Positions 26,788 through 33,690 are shown, counted from the stretch's first letter. The stretch: 38,643 bases of DNA from Chloroflexota bacterium (GCA_021783095.1 JAJXUG010000035.1:1-38643), one strand, 5' to 3'. Numbers and translations are program-made. Notes: generated from the sequence alone by a model not told the origin.

Positions 26788-27057
26788 TCAGCCCCTCATC
26801 GCCCCGAGGTACCCGAGCACCCCGGCGACGACGATCACGAGCCCGAAGAAGGCCACGAGCCGGGGGAGCGTGCGCCGGTCCGGCTGCTTCTGCGCCTGAG
26901 CCTCGGTGAACCCCGGCGGCGCGCTGAGCCTGCCGAGCGCCAGCAGGCCGATGACCACCGTTACCGCGCCCACCCACCAGATCGGATCGGCGCCCAGGAA
27001 GGCGAGGGCTCCGATGGCGGCCAGGAACACGATGAACGCGGCCCAGAAGAACCCCAT
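26788..27057 (-). CDS. Small membrane protein
   Basis: 89 aa from ATG at 27057, with GTGAGG 8 bp upstream. Three TM segments (FFWAAFIVFLAAIGALAFLG; WWVGAVTVVIGLLALG; LPRLVAFFGLVIVVAGVLGYLG) and a polar loop with QAQKQPDRR. The open frame extends upstream into the palindrome at 27172-27218, but that part is unlikely to be translated. No family recognised. It is divergent from the gene at 27255, sharing the palindromic operator. Confidence 0.6.
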   Translation of the reverse strand: MGFFWAAFIVFLAAIGALAFLGADPIWWVGAVTVVIGLLALGRLSAPPGFTEAQAQKQPDRRTLPRLVAFFGLVIVVAGVLGYLGAMRG

Positions 27058-27171
27058 GGTCAGGGCCTCACGCCCCCGGCGCCGTCCGGCCTCATTCACC
27101 CGATTCCCTCCGATGGTCCGGGACGCCGGGCGATCGTACCCGACGCTGCTGGTCCAACTCATGGCGCTATC

Positions 27172-27218
27172 GCTGTTGTATTCGTACAATAGCGCGCGTA
27201 TTGTATGAATACAACAGC
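27172..27218. promoter_or_regulatory. 47-bp palindromic divergent operator, two TTGTA-N4-TACAA sites
   Basis: Arms 27172-27191 and 27199-27218 are inverted repeats with 19 of 20 matches around GCGCGCG. Each arm contains its own palindrome: TTGTATTCGTACAA at 27176-27189 and TTGTATGAATACAA at 27201-27214, with centres 25 bp apart. TACAAT in each arm could be a -10 for outward transcription. A repressor dimer pair could control both divergent genes. The AT-rich block stands out from its GC-rich surroundings. Confidence 0.7.
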
Positions 27219-27254
27219 CGGCCGCTGCTGGGCTCGAGGGGAAGGAGCGCTCGC

Positions 27255-27899
27255 GTGGAGGTCTGGTTCCTGACGGTCCTAGGGATTGCCGCCCTGGCCG
27301 CGTTCCTGCGCAACAGCGCCCTCGCGCGGCGCCTGTTCCCCCGCAGCCCGGGCGCCGAGCCCGGCGCGTTCGAGCGGTTCTGGTCGCGGATCGACGGCCG
27401 CCTGCTCGCGGTCGGCTGGCTGGCGCTCTTCGCGCTCGCCGTCGGCGACCTCGGGTTGGTGTGGAGCGACACCTGGAAGCCGGTCGAGGACCTCTTCGGC
27501 CAGATCCAGCCCGTCGCTGCGGCCCTGCTCATCCCGGTGACCCTCGGCGTGTACCTCTACAAGCGCGCCGTCCCGCAGGTCGCCCGCGACGAGGCGGACG
27601 AGCGCGAGCGGTCGGTCCAGGGCGACGTCTACCGTCGGACGCACACCCTCGTGATCGCCGGCATCGCGATCGCGGTCGCGCTGCTGGAGTTCAACCCGGC
27701 CATCGGGACAGCGCTCACCGGCACGTTCCGCAGCCGCCACACCAACCTCATCGACGTGCTCCTGCCCGCGTTCCTGCTGCTGTTCATGCTGCCGAGCCTC
27801 GCGTACGCGTGGATGTACCCCCATCGCGAGGACGCCGGCCCCGGCGGCCGGCGCCGGTGGCGCCTCCCGGCGCGGCTCGGGCGGGCGGCGGCCGAGTGA
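27255..27899 (+). CDS. Membrane protein coupled to an XRE regulator
   Basis: 214 aa from GTG at 27255, with AAGGAG 7 bp upstream. About five TM segments: one at the N-terminus (VWFLTVLGIAALAAFL), then DGRLLAVGWLALFALAVGDLGLV, a pair around VAAALLIPVTLGVYLYKRAV, HTLVIAGIAIAVALLEF, and a last one near LLPAFLLLFMLPSLAYAWMYP. A charged loop (ARDEADERERSVQGDVYRR) sits between the third and fourth. The stop overlaps the XRE gene (GTGA). Membrane protein plus small XRE is a recurring pair; the role is unknown. Confidence 0.65.
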   Translation: MEVWFLTVLGIAALAAFLRNSALARRLFPRSPGAEPGAFERFWSRIDGRLLAVGWLALFALAVGDLGLVWSDTWKPVEDLFGQIQPVAAALLIPVTLGVYLYKRAVPQVARDEADERERSVQGDVYRRTHTLVIAGIAIAVALLEFNPAIGTALTGTFRSRHTNLIDVLLPAFLLLFMLPSLAYAWMYPHREDAGPGGRRRWRLPARLGRAAAE

Positions 27900-28156
27900 C
27901 GGGGCGGAGGCTCGCAGACGAGGCGCCGATCCCCAACCGCATCGCCGAGCTCCGCGAGCGGGCCGGGCTGAGCCGCGTCGAGCTCGCGGCGCGGGTCGAC
28001 GTCAACCCGCAGACGATCGGCTACCTCGAGCGGGGCGAGTACAACCCGAGCCTCGCGCTGGCGTTCCGGCTCGCCGACCTGTTCGGGCTGCCGGTGGAGC
28101 AGGTGTTCGTGCGGGGAGACCACGGCTCGCGGCCCCTGTCGATCCACGAGCTCTGA
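27896..28156 (+). CDS. XRE-family transcriptional regulator
   Basis: 86 aa from GTG at 27896 (overlaps the previous stop). Helix-turn-helix of the HTH_3 type: IAELRERAGLSRVELAARVDVNPQTIGYLERGEYNPSLALAFRLADLFGLPVEQVF (about 14-70), with the recognition helix at NPQTIGYLERGEY. The short basic form resembles the YozG group. It probably binds the palindrome at 27172-27218 and represses its own operon. Confidence 0.88.
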   Translation: MTGRRLADEAPIPNRIAELRERAGLSRVELAARVDVNPQTIGYLERGEYNPSLALAFRLADLFGLPVEQVFVRGDHGSRPLSIHEL

Positions 28157-28174
28157 CCCTGCCACAATCGGCCG

Positions 28175-28774
28175 GTGGACCTCCTCGACAGCGTCCCCCG
28201 CTACGCCGTGACGCTGTTCGAGCGCGGCCTCGCCGCGGTCGCCCTCGCCTGGGCCGTGGTCACCGCGGTCCGCTGGCGCCGCTCGGGCCTCCGCGCCGCC
28301 CTTTCGCTGTCGGTCCCCGAGGCGCTGATCGCCGTCGGCGCGGTCGGCGTCTGGGCGTTCACGGTCGCGCCGATGGCGATCTTCCTGCCCGGGGACATCC
28401 CGCAGCACATGCCGGTCAACCTGGTCCCGGTGCTGCCCCTGGTCTCCGACCTCCTGGGCCCCGACGGCTGGTTCCTCAACGGGCCGAACCTCGTGGCGAA
28501 CCTCGTGCTGTACGCCCCGATCGGCTTCGGCCTCCGCTGGCGGTTCGGCCTGCGCATCAGGTGGATCCTGCTGATCGCCGCGGGCGCGAGCACGGCCGTC
28601 GAGGTGTCGCAGGCGCTCTCGGACCAGCTGCGGAGCCCCGACGTCAACGACGTGCTCCTGAACACGGCCAGCGCGGCCGCGGGCGCGCTGGCGTTCTCGG
28701 TCGCGCATCGCCTCCTCGGCGCCCGCGACGGGGCTGACCCGGTCGCGGCACCGGAGACGGAGGCGGCCGGGTAG
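28175..28774 (+). CDS. VanZ-like membrane protein
   Basis: 199 aa from GTG at 28175. The VanZ pattern is present: VNLVPVLPL (about 88-96), NLVANLVLYAPIGFGLRWRFGLR, then ILLIAAGASTAVEVSQALSDQLRSPDVNDVLLNTASAAAGALA with the conserved E-x-x-Q and D-x-x-D-x-x-x-N positions. Five TM segments. The group is named after the teicoplanin-resistance accessory; most members have no known function. CACAAT sits 8 bp before the start, which would suit a leaderless promoter. Confidence 0.8.
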   Translation: MDLLDSVPRYAVTLFERGLAAVALAWAVVTAVRWRRSGLRAALSLSVPEALIAVGAVGVWAFTVAPMAIFLPGDIPQHMPVNLVPVLPLVSDLLGPDGWFLNGPNLVANLVLYAPIGFGLRWRFGLRIRWILLIAAGASTAVEVSQALSDQLRSPDVNDVLLNTASAAAGALAFSVAHRLLGARDGADPVAAPETEAAG

Positions 28775-28844
28775 GCACTCGTCGGCGTGAGCGCGGCTCT
28801 GGCTCCCAGCGACCCGCGCGCGGAGGTCGAGCCAGAAGCACCGC

Positions 28845-29498
28845 CTAGCGAGCGCGGCGCCCCAGAACCTCGACGACGAGCAGCAGCGCCAGGACCGGAA
28901 CCATCATGCCCGCGACCCATCCCATGGAGCCGGCCCCCTGCGTCAGGAGGACGACGATCAGGAGCGCGACTATCGCCCCGAGGCCCACCAGGCTCGGCGA
29001 CGGCCGCCGCCTGGCCACTGGACCGGCGCCGGCCGCGGCGCTGGCGACGGGGCTGCGGTCCCTCCGCAGCGCGAGGGCGAGGAGGCCGACCACGAGCGGG
29101 ATCCACACGTAGGGCGTCACAACCGCGAAGGCCAGGGCCATGAGGGCGGCGCCCGGCCCCGAGGTCCCGAACATGCCTGCGAGCATCAGGACGAGTACCA
29201 CCGCCAGCGCCGCGATGGCGATCCTGGCAGGCGTGAGGGCGGATCGCGGCCGTGCCGGCGTCGCGGGGCTCGGCGGCCCATCCCCGTCTCGCTCGGCCGC
29301 GACGATCTCGGACGGCGGGCCGAGTCGCTCCAGCACGTTCCGCACCGTGGCCTCGTCGCTCGTCGTCGAGGCTGCCAGGGCCGTCTCGATGTGCTCGCGG
29401 ACCTCCGCCACGAGCTCCGGTCCTCGGCCCCCGGGAAGACCGTCGGCCGCAGAGGCGAGTTCCGCGAGGTAGCCATCGACGAGGCTGCGACCGCTCAC
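28845..29498 (-). CDS. HAAS-domain membrane protein (PadR partner)
   Basis: 217 aa from GTG at 29498, overlapping the PadR stop. The N-terminal cytoplasmic helical domain (about 1-70; VDGYLAELASAADGLPGGRGPELVAEVREHIETAL, then VRNVLERLGPPSEIVAAE) is the HAAS type that pairs with PadR regulators. Four TM segments follow in two pairs. It probably responds to an envelope cue through the PadR partner; the ligand is unknown. Confidence 0.8.
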   Translation of the reverse strand: MSGRSLVDGYLAELASAADGLPGGRGPELVAEVREHIETALAASTTSDEATVRNVLERLGPPSEIVAAERDGDGPPSPATPARPRSALTPARIAIAALAVVLVLMLAGMFGTSGPGAALMALAFAVVTPYVWIPLVVGLLALALRRDRSPVASAAAGAGPVARRRPSPSLVGLGAIVALLIVVLLTQGAGSMGWVAGMMVPVLALLLVVEVLGRRAR

Positions 29499-29863
29499 GA
29501 CTGCCCGCTCCCTTCCGCAGTATCGAGAAGTGCATCGACCGCATCGCGGAACCCGGTCCAGTCGGCCGTGAACGCGGTGAGCGCCGAGTTGCCCGCCGCG
29601 GTGATCCGGTAGTAGCGGCGCGGCGGCCCGGCGTCCGACTCCCGCCAGGTCGTCGTGACCATGCCGTCACGCCGCAACCGGCTCAGCAGCGGGTAGATCG
29701 TCCCCTCGCTCGTCATCAGCCCACCGGCATCGGAGAGGCGACGGATCAGGTCGAAGGCGTACGTCTCCTCGCGCCGGACAATCGCGAGCACGCAGTACTC
29801 GAGCACGCCACGCCGAAGCTCCGTCAACGGATTGGACCGACGCTCTGCCATCGAGTCACCCAT
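29495..29863 (-). CDS. PadR-family transcriptional regulator
   Basis: 122 aa from ATG at 29863; ATG at 29851 is an alternative. Winged helix: NPLTELRRGVLEYCVLAIVRREETYAFDLIRRLSDAGGLMTSEGTIYPLLSRLRRDGMVTTTWRESDAGPPRRYYRITAAGNSAL, the full PadR pattern. The -10-like TACCAT lies 7 bp before ATG 29863, suggesting a leaderless mRNA. It is coupled to the HAAS gene and is expected to repress its own operon. Confidence 0.9.
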   Translation of the reverse strand: MGDSMAERRSNPLTELRRGVLEYCVLAIVRREETYAFDLIRRLSDAGGLMTSEGTIYPLLSRLRRDGMVTTTWRESDAGPPRRYYRITAAGNSALTAFTADWTGFRDAVDALLDTAEGSGQS

Positions 29864-29870
29864 GCGACGC

Positions 29871-29925
29871 ATGGTAGCGTGCGGCGCACGGGTGTCACGG
29901 TCCATTGGTCATTTGGTCCTGACAC
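29871..29925 (-). promoter_or_regulatory. Promoter and palindrome upstream of padR
   Basis: On the minus strand GTGACA (29898-29893), 16 bp, TACCAT (29876-29871) form a reasonable -35/-10 pair. GTGTCA (29892-29897) and TGACAC (29920-29925) form an inverted repeat that overlaps the -35. This would suit PadR autorepression, though it is not the classical ATGT-N8-ACAT operator. Confidence 0.45.
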
Positions 29926-29955
29926 GTCAGGAGGTCGAGGCTCGCGAGCAGAGAC

Positions 29956-30090
29956 CTACTCGACTGGGGCCTTCTCGTCCGGCTCCGGCAGCCGCTCCGC
30001 CAGGATCCACACGAGCTGCGCCGTGGTCTCGGCCCCCACCTTGGACCGCGCGTTCGCCAGGTGGTGCTTCACCGTGGAGTGCGAGAGGAC
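29956..30090 (-). pseudogene. LuxR-type HTH fragment, copy 1
   Basis: 45 codons ending in TAG at 29956-29958. LSHSTVKHHLANARSKVG is a LuxR/GerE recognition helix, followed by AETTAQLVWILAERLPEPDE. The N-terminal half of the HTH and any upstream domain are missing; the break is at GGAC/TCGAG near 30087-30092, directly before a promoter-like element. It is nearly identical to the fuller copy at 31676-31922. Confidence 0.7.
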
Positions 30091-30093
30091 TCG

Positions 30094-30106
30094 AGCGGCG
30101 TATCGT
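30094..30106 (+). promoter_or_regulatory. Promoter-like element, copy 2
   Basis: AGCGGCGTATCGT, identical to 24747-24759. TATCGT ends 7 bp before ATG 30114, the spacing of a leaderless start. Confidence 0.4.
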
Positions 30107-30113
30107 TTCGGCC

Positions 30114-30956
30114 ATGGCCGCCCGTGAACCGCTCTGGCAGGGCGCGCTGGGAGTGGTCCTCGGGCTGGGCTCCATCCTCTTCGGGCTCACGCCGCGCCCG
30201 GCCCTGCCGTACGCGCCGGGCGACGTCCGGGCGACCCCCGAGTTCGGCCTGGCGTTCGCCGTGGTCTTCGTGGCGCTCGGGGCCTTCGCCGTGGCGGTGT
30301 TCGCCGTGCGCCTGATCCAGGGCGTCAGGGGACCGCAGGTAGGGGAGGTCGCCGTGTCGGGTTGGGGGCCGGTGGAGAGAGTGAGCAGCCGGCGCCTTGC
30401 GGCCACCGTTGGTGCTTCAGTCGCCCGCTCATGCTTATCCGGGTTGGCTCAGCAGAGCACAAGATGTAGGGCGGCCGGCTTGACCGCAGTGGGAACCCGG
30501 AAGAGCCCTCCACCGTCAAGCGGCTGGCGACATCGCAGCGCGGGGTTCGGGGTGAGAGGCATTAGGCGGTTGGTCCTGCTCGTGTCCGTGCTGCTGCTCG
30601 CCGCGTGCTCCCCGGCTCCGGGTCCGCACCCGAGCGCGCCCTCCGCCGACGACTTGGCGAACCGACAGGTCGTGGCGCGCGGGGCCAACAGCATCACGCT
30701 CCTCCCGGCGTCCCCGAAGGGGGCGGTCCTCGGGGTCGAGTACGACTACACCATGCCGCACTGCGGCATGCTCGGGCCGGTTGACGTGGATGGCTCGTTC
30801 TGGGACGCCAAGCCGGGCGACGGCAGCGGCGTGGACGGAATGCCAGGCGTGTTCCGGCTCGTGACACCGAACGACGCGCAGTTCACGACCGACAAGGGCG
30901 CGTCATTCGGCCTCACCCGCCACGACGGTGCCAAGCAGTTCACCATCTGCTCCTGA
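30114..30956 (+). CDS. Membrane-protein start running in frame into a lipoprotein
   Basis: A 280-codon open frame from ATG at 30114. Residues 1-70 are two TM segments (LWQGALGVVLGLGSILFGL; FGLAFAVVFVALGAFAVAVFAVRLIQG). Residues about 75-145 look non-coding (Ser/Arg/Gly-rich, no pattern). From codon 147 a complete lipoprotein signal begins. Either this is one fused frame without a real fusion protein, or the first gene lost its stop through a deletion. I treat the N-terminal part as a probable truncated membrane-protein gene and list the lipoprotein separately. Confidence 0.35.
   Translation: MAAREPLWQGALGVVLGLGSILFGLTPRPALPYAPGDVRATPEFGLAFAVVFVALGAFAVAVFAVRLIQGVRGPQVGEVAVSGWGPVERVSSRRLAATVGASVARSCLSGLAQQSTRCRAAGLTAVGTRKSPPPSSGWRHRSAGFGVRGIRRLVLLVSVLLLAACSPAPGPHPSAPSADDLANRQVVARGANSITLLPASPKGAVLGVEYDYTMPHCGMLGPVDVDGSFWDAKPGDGSGVDGMPGVFRLVTPNDAQFTTDKGASFGLTRHDGAKQFTICS
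30552..30956 (+). CDS. Putative lipoprotein
   Basis: 134 aa from GTG at 30552. The signal VRGIRRLVLLVSVLLLAACS has an LAAC lipobox. The mature domain (RGANSITLLPASPKGAVLGVEYDYTMPHCGMLGPVDVDGSFWDAKPGD and on to FGLTRHDGAKQFTIC) has two Cys that could bridge. No family recognised. It lies in frame downstream of the membrane-protein start at 30114; an independent start is more believable than a 280-aa fusion because the signal peptide is complete. Confidence 0.55.
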   Translation: MRGIRRLVLLVSVLLLAACSPAPGPHPSAPSADDLANRQVVARGANSITLLPASPKGAVLGVEYDYTMPHCGMLGPVDVDGSFWDAKPGDGSGVDGMPGVFRLVTPNDAQFTTDKGASFGLTRHDGAKQFTICS

Positions 30957-31045
30957 CGGCGGCAGCCAGTTCGGGAGGCGCACCCGTAGTCAGGCCAGTC
31001 GCGCCCCCGGCGAAGTGCGACGCAGCCGAGTTAGCCGTCCGTCGG

Positions 31046-31145
31046 GTCTCGCCCTCCGGGCTCCGGCAGCCGCGGCCCCGAGGATCCACACCCGCTGCGC
31101 AGTCGTCTCCGCCCCGACCTTCGACCAGGCTCCCTAGGTACTGCT
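31046..31145 (-). pseudogene. LuxR-type HTH fragment, degenerate copy 2
   Basis: The minus strand carries a decayed version of the same segment (KVGAETTAQRVWILGAA, compare KVGAETTAQLVWILAER in the fuller copy). The recognition helix is lost. It sits directly before the membrane-protein gene at 31188, as copy 1 sits directly before the gene at 30114. Confidence 0.55.
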
Positions 31146-31187
31146 TCGCCCTTGTCCTCGCGGGAAGCAACGCGTCACACTCAGCCC

Positions 31188-31658
31188 ATGGACGAGGGGA
31201 CGGCGGCGAGGCGACGGGGTCCCGCGCTGGCCTTCTCCGGCGCGGCGGCCCTGGCCGTCGTCGCGGCGCTGGGCGTCCTCACCACCAGCGGCGGCTCCGG
31301 GGCTTGGGTAATCGTGCCGGCAATCGGCGCCGCGATCCTGCTGGTCGTGGGTCTCCTGTGGGCTTGGACGGGCGCATGGCTCCCGGTCGAGCTTCCCGCG
31401 TTCGCGGGCGGGCTGATCGCCCTCGGCGGTGCCCCGGCCACCGGGGGCCTCCCGGGCGCGTGGGCGGCGTCGCCGGCGCTCTGGGTCGGCGTCGCGGTGT
31501 CGCTGGCCGTGGCGATCTTGTCGAAGCGACTCCGGCAGCGCGGCCCGCTCCGCGTCCTCGGCGCGATCATGCTCGGCGCCGCCGCCGTGTGGGGGGTCGC
31601 CCTTCAGTTGGTCTTCCTGTTCCTCATCCGGGTCGCGCTCGTCCCGTGGGGCCCGTAG
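31188..31658 (+). CDS. Small membrane protein
   Basis: 156 aa from ATG at 31188; no ribosome site, possibly leaderless. Five TM segments (ALAFSGAAALAVVAALGVLTTS; WVIVPAIGAAILLVVGLLWAWTG; LPAFAGGLIALGGAP; ALWVGVAVSLAVAIL; LGAIMLGAAAVWGVALQLVFLFLIRVALV). Family unknown. It lies antisense to the open extension of the LuxR fragment at 31676-31922, whose frame has no stop until 31134. Confidence 0.6.
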   Translation: MDEGTAARRRGPALAFSGAAALAVVAALGVLTTSGGSGAWVIVPAIGAAILLVVGLLWAWTGAWLPVELPAFAGGLIALGGAPATGGLPGAWAASPALWVGVAVSLAVAILSKRLRQRGPLRVLGAIMLGAAAVWGVALQLVFLFLIRVALVPWGP

Positions 31659-31675
31659 CCGCCGAGTCACGCCTG

Positions 31676-31922
31676 TGCCAGGTAGCTCCTCGTCAGGCTC
31701 GGGCAGCCGCTCCGCCAGGATCCACACCAGCTGCGCCGTCGTCTCGGCCCCGACCTTGGTCCTGGCGTTCGCCAGGTGGTGCTTGACCGTAGAGTGCGAC
31801 AGTCCGAGGCGGTGGGCCGCGGCCTTCTCCGACCCGGCCTCGAGCACGGCGGCGACCACCCCCACCTCGCGGTCCGTAGCGCGCTCGGCGGCCGCCCGGT
31901 CAGCCCGCGTCCGAGCCCTCAC
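31676..31922 (-). pseudogene. LuxR-type HTH gene fragment, fullest copy
   Basis: GTG at 31922, overlapping the recombinase stop (GTGA), starts VRARTRADRAAAERATDREVGVVAAVLEAGSEKAAAHRLGLSHSTVKHHLANARTKVGAETTAQLVWILAERLPEPDEE. This is a complete GerE-type HTH without a receiver or sensor domain. The frame then runs open to 31134 through sequence antisense to the gene at 31188, so the native stop is lost and the end shown is my estimate. It is coupled to the recombinase C-terminus and probably came with it. Confidence 0.7.
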
Positions 31923-32400
31923 GCGATGAGGCCTGCGGCCGCCAGCCACTCGTCCCGGCCCTCGATCGGGATCTCGCAGGTTGCTAACGCGCGCCCGACA
32001 CCTGTCGGGCGCGCCAGCACAACCTTTTCGGGCAGCTCGAGCGCGAACCCGTGGGCGTGGGCCGACGGCGTGAGCCTCACTGACACGATCCTCCTCCCTG
32101 CGACGGTGATCCGGTCGTAGATTGCGTGGAGCAGGTCGGCCCGCTCGGCCGGAACCTCGGCCGACCTCGACGTCTCCGACAGCGCCCGCAGCCACGCGAC
32201 GGCGCGCTCGGGCGAAATGCCGTACCCGCTCGACCGCTCCACGCTCTCCCCCGCCTCCCGCAGCTCGTGCAGGCGCTCGAGGTAGGCCGCGTCCTCGATC
32301 CGCCCGGCCGCATGCTCGAGCGCGAGCTCTCGGATCTGGCGCTCGAGCCGTGCCCCTGACGACGGGTACGCACACACGCACGTCGTCGGGTCCCAGCGCA
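31919..32400 (-). pseudogene. Serine-recombinase C-terminal remnant (copy 3)
   Basis: The minus strand encodes the C-terminal region of a large serine recombinase: AGRIEDAAYLERLHELREAG, then YGISPERAVAWLRALSE, then PAERADLLHAIYDRITVAGRRIVSVRLTPSAHAHGFALELPEKVVLARPTGVG. The catalytic resolvase domain, the Recombinase domain and the zinc ribbon are absent; the homology stops near 32400 at a CVCAY-coding repeat. It is joined by GTGA to the LuxR-HTH frame. Confidence 0.7.
32356..32392. repeat. Dispersed repeat R2, diverged copy
   Basis: CTGACGACGGGTACGCACAC and the next 17 bases align with the R2 copies at 33121-33170 and 34253-34303. The minus strand encodes CVCAYPSSG. It lies at the breakpoint of the recombinase remnant. 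Confidence 0.5.
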
Positions 32401-32448
32401 GAGGGGCGCTCCCGGTCGCCATACGTCAGCGGTCGGGAACCGCCGATG

Positions 32449-32560
32449 CGCCCTTGACGTCCGGAGGGGAGGCCCGCAGCATCGGGCTGCGTCCCGCGAA
32501 CGGGGTGATGGGATGCGAGGAGTGCTCTGTCTGGCGGCGGCTGCGCTGCTGATCGCGGGT
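32449..32560 (+). repeat. Duplicated leader and signal-peptide segment, copy 1
   Basis: From GCGCCCTTGACGTC through the lipoprotein signal sequence this segment matches 33221-33332 closely (shared GGCCCGCAGCATCGGG, GGGATGCGAGGAGT). Downstream the two genes are unrelated. Confidence 0.75.
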
Positions 32561-33022
32561 TGCGCCGGCCCGAACGCCCAGGCGTCACCCGGGACATCCC
32601 CATCGGCTAGTGTCGGAGAGCAGATGCCCGCTCCGGCGAGCATTTGGCTGACCTCTGAAACCACAGCTCCAGCCTCACCCGTGGACGTCTCGATGACTTC
32701 GCCCGACGACCCCGGCATCCGGTTTGCGCACACGTTCGTCGCTGGTGAGCCAGTACGCGGCGTGTTCGCGACGTCGCAGGGCCGCTACACGCTCGTGGCG
32801 CTCGATGGAGCGTGCTCGCTGCCACTTACGCTGGGGCCGGACGACGCGGCAGACGTGCTCTTGTCCCTCGGGCCGGGTTCAGCCTGCTCGCTCTCCGTCC
32901 TGCAGCGCGGTCGGATGGGAGACCCCGCGATGACGAAGAGCGAGGACGCCGTGCTCATCACGAACCACGGCGCAGGGGACGCGACGCCGCACATCGAGCC
33001 GAGCCCGCCTGCCGCCCCGTGA
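32513..33022 (+). CDS. Putative lipoprotein, signal peptide shared with next gene
   Basis: 169 aa from ATG at 32513. The signal MRGVLCLAAAALLIAGC has a standard lipobox (LIAGC). The mature part opens with a Ser/Pro/Ala linker, then a small beta-rich domain (RFAHTFVAGEPVRGVFATSQGRYTLVALDGACSLPLTLGPDDAADVLLSLGPGSACSLSVL) with two Cys and an N-P-like end. Family unknown. Its leader and signal codons duplicate those of the gene at 33286, but the mature domains differ. Confidence 0.7.
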   Translation: MRGVLCLAAAALLIAGCAGPNAQASPGTSPSASVGEQMPAPASIWLTSETTAPASPVDVSMTSPDDPGIRFAHTFVAGEPVRGVFATSQGRYTLVALDGACSLPLTLGPDDAADVLLSLGPGSACSLSVLQRGRMGDPAMTKSEDAVLITNHGAGDATPHIEPSPPAAP

Positions 33023-33120
33023 GCGTCGTCGAGAACTCACGCGATGCGACCCACGCCTACTGGCGGGCGGTCGCCCCCCATGACCACGGAACATCCCCGG
33101 ATCAGACGGGTACCGGAGCC

Positions 33121-33170
33121 TCTATTCCACTGAACGGCAGATACCCACAAACGCACGATTTCGGGGTCAG
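33121..33170. repeat. Dispersed repeat R2, copy 1
   Basis: A 50-bp block starting TCTATTCCACTGAACGGCAG and ending TTTCGGGGTCAG; it matches 34253-34303 with scattered substitutions and one extra base. The minus strand encodes CVCGYLPFSGIE. Confidence 0.7.
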
Positions 33171-33220
33171 GCGTGGCTCAGTGGGACCCGAATGCCGCAG
33201 GCCTGAGGGGAACTGCCTCA

Positions 33221-33332
33221 GCGCCCTTGACGTCGAAACAGGGGGCCCGCAGCATCGGGTCGCGTCCGGCGAGCAGGGTGACGGGATGCGAGGAGTCTTC
33301 TACCTGGCGGCGACTGCACTGCTGGCCGCGAG
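33221..33332 (+). repeat. Duplicated leader and signal-peptide segment, copy 2
   Basis: Second copy of the segment at 32449-32560; it provides the promoter/leader region and the signal codons of the lipoprotein gene at 33286. TTGACG at 33226-33231 may be a conserved -35. Confidence 0.75.
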
Positions 33333-33690
33333 TTGTGCCGGGGCCGGTGCCACCTCTGCACCGACGCTCGGCCCGAACGAGTACACCTTGCCGTCCGACC
33401 CCGGCATGGTCCTGGGCCCTGGAGAGACGCCCCTCGCCTGCGCCGGCGTCGGGCTGGACGCGGTGCTGAAGGCCAGCCCAAGCGACCCCCGGAAGGTCTG
33501 GCTGGCCGACGCGATCACCGGCAGCCGCATCGAGCTGGTGTGGCCCCCGGGCTTCACCGTGCGCTTCGGTCAGGGCACGGCGTTCGACGTGCTCAACGCA
33601 GCGGGCAAGATCACGATCGTGGGCGGGTCCCACGTGAGCGGCGCGTGCGTCGGTGCGGACGCGTACTGGCTGGACACGGTGGTCCAGTAG
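33286..33690 (+). CDS. Putative lipoprotein, GVGLD family
   Basis: 134 aa from ATG at 33286. The signal MRGVFYLAATALLAASC has a lipobox (LAASC). The mature domain CAGVGLDAVLKASPSDPRKVWLADAITGSRIELVWPPGFTVRFGQGTAFDVLNAAGKITIVGGSHVSGACVGADAYWL is paralogous to the gene at 36838 (C-x-GVGLD, SP-x-DPR, WP-x-GF-x-x-x-F, V-x-GACV). Two conserved Cys probably form a disulfide. The function is unknown; a small extracytoplasmic binding domain is likely. Confidence 0.75.
   Translation: MRGVFYLAATALLAASCAGAGATSAPTLGPNEYTLPSDPGMVLGPGETPLACAGVGLDAVLKASPSDPRKVWLADAITGSRIELVWPPGFTVRFGQGTAFDVLNAAGKITIVGGSHVSGACVGADAYWLDTVVQ

Noticed and set aside
28201-29670. 489-aa antisense frame through the VanZ, HAAS and PadR genes
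   Set aside because: It crosses several real genes in both directions and has shadow-type composition.
31134-31675. Extension of the LuxR-HTH frame to 31134 as a real C-terminal domain
   Set aside because: The extension is Arg/Asp/Glu/Pro-rich and antisense to a five-TM membrane protein; copy 1 of the HTH stops soon after the same residues.
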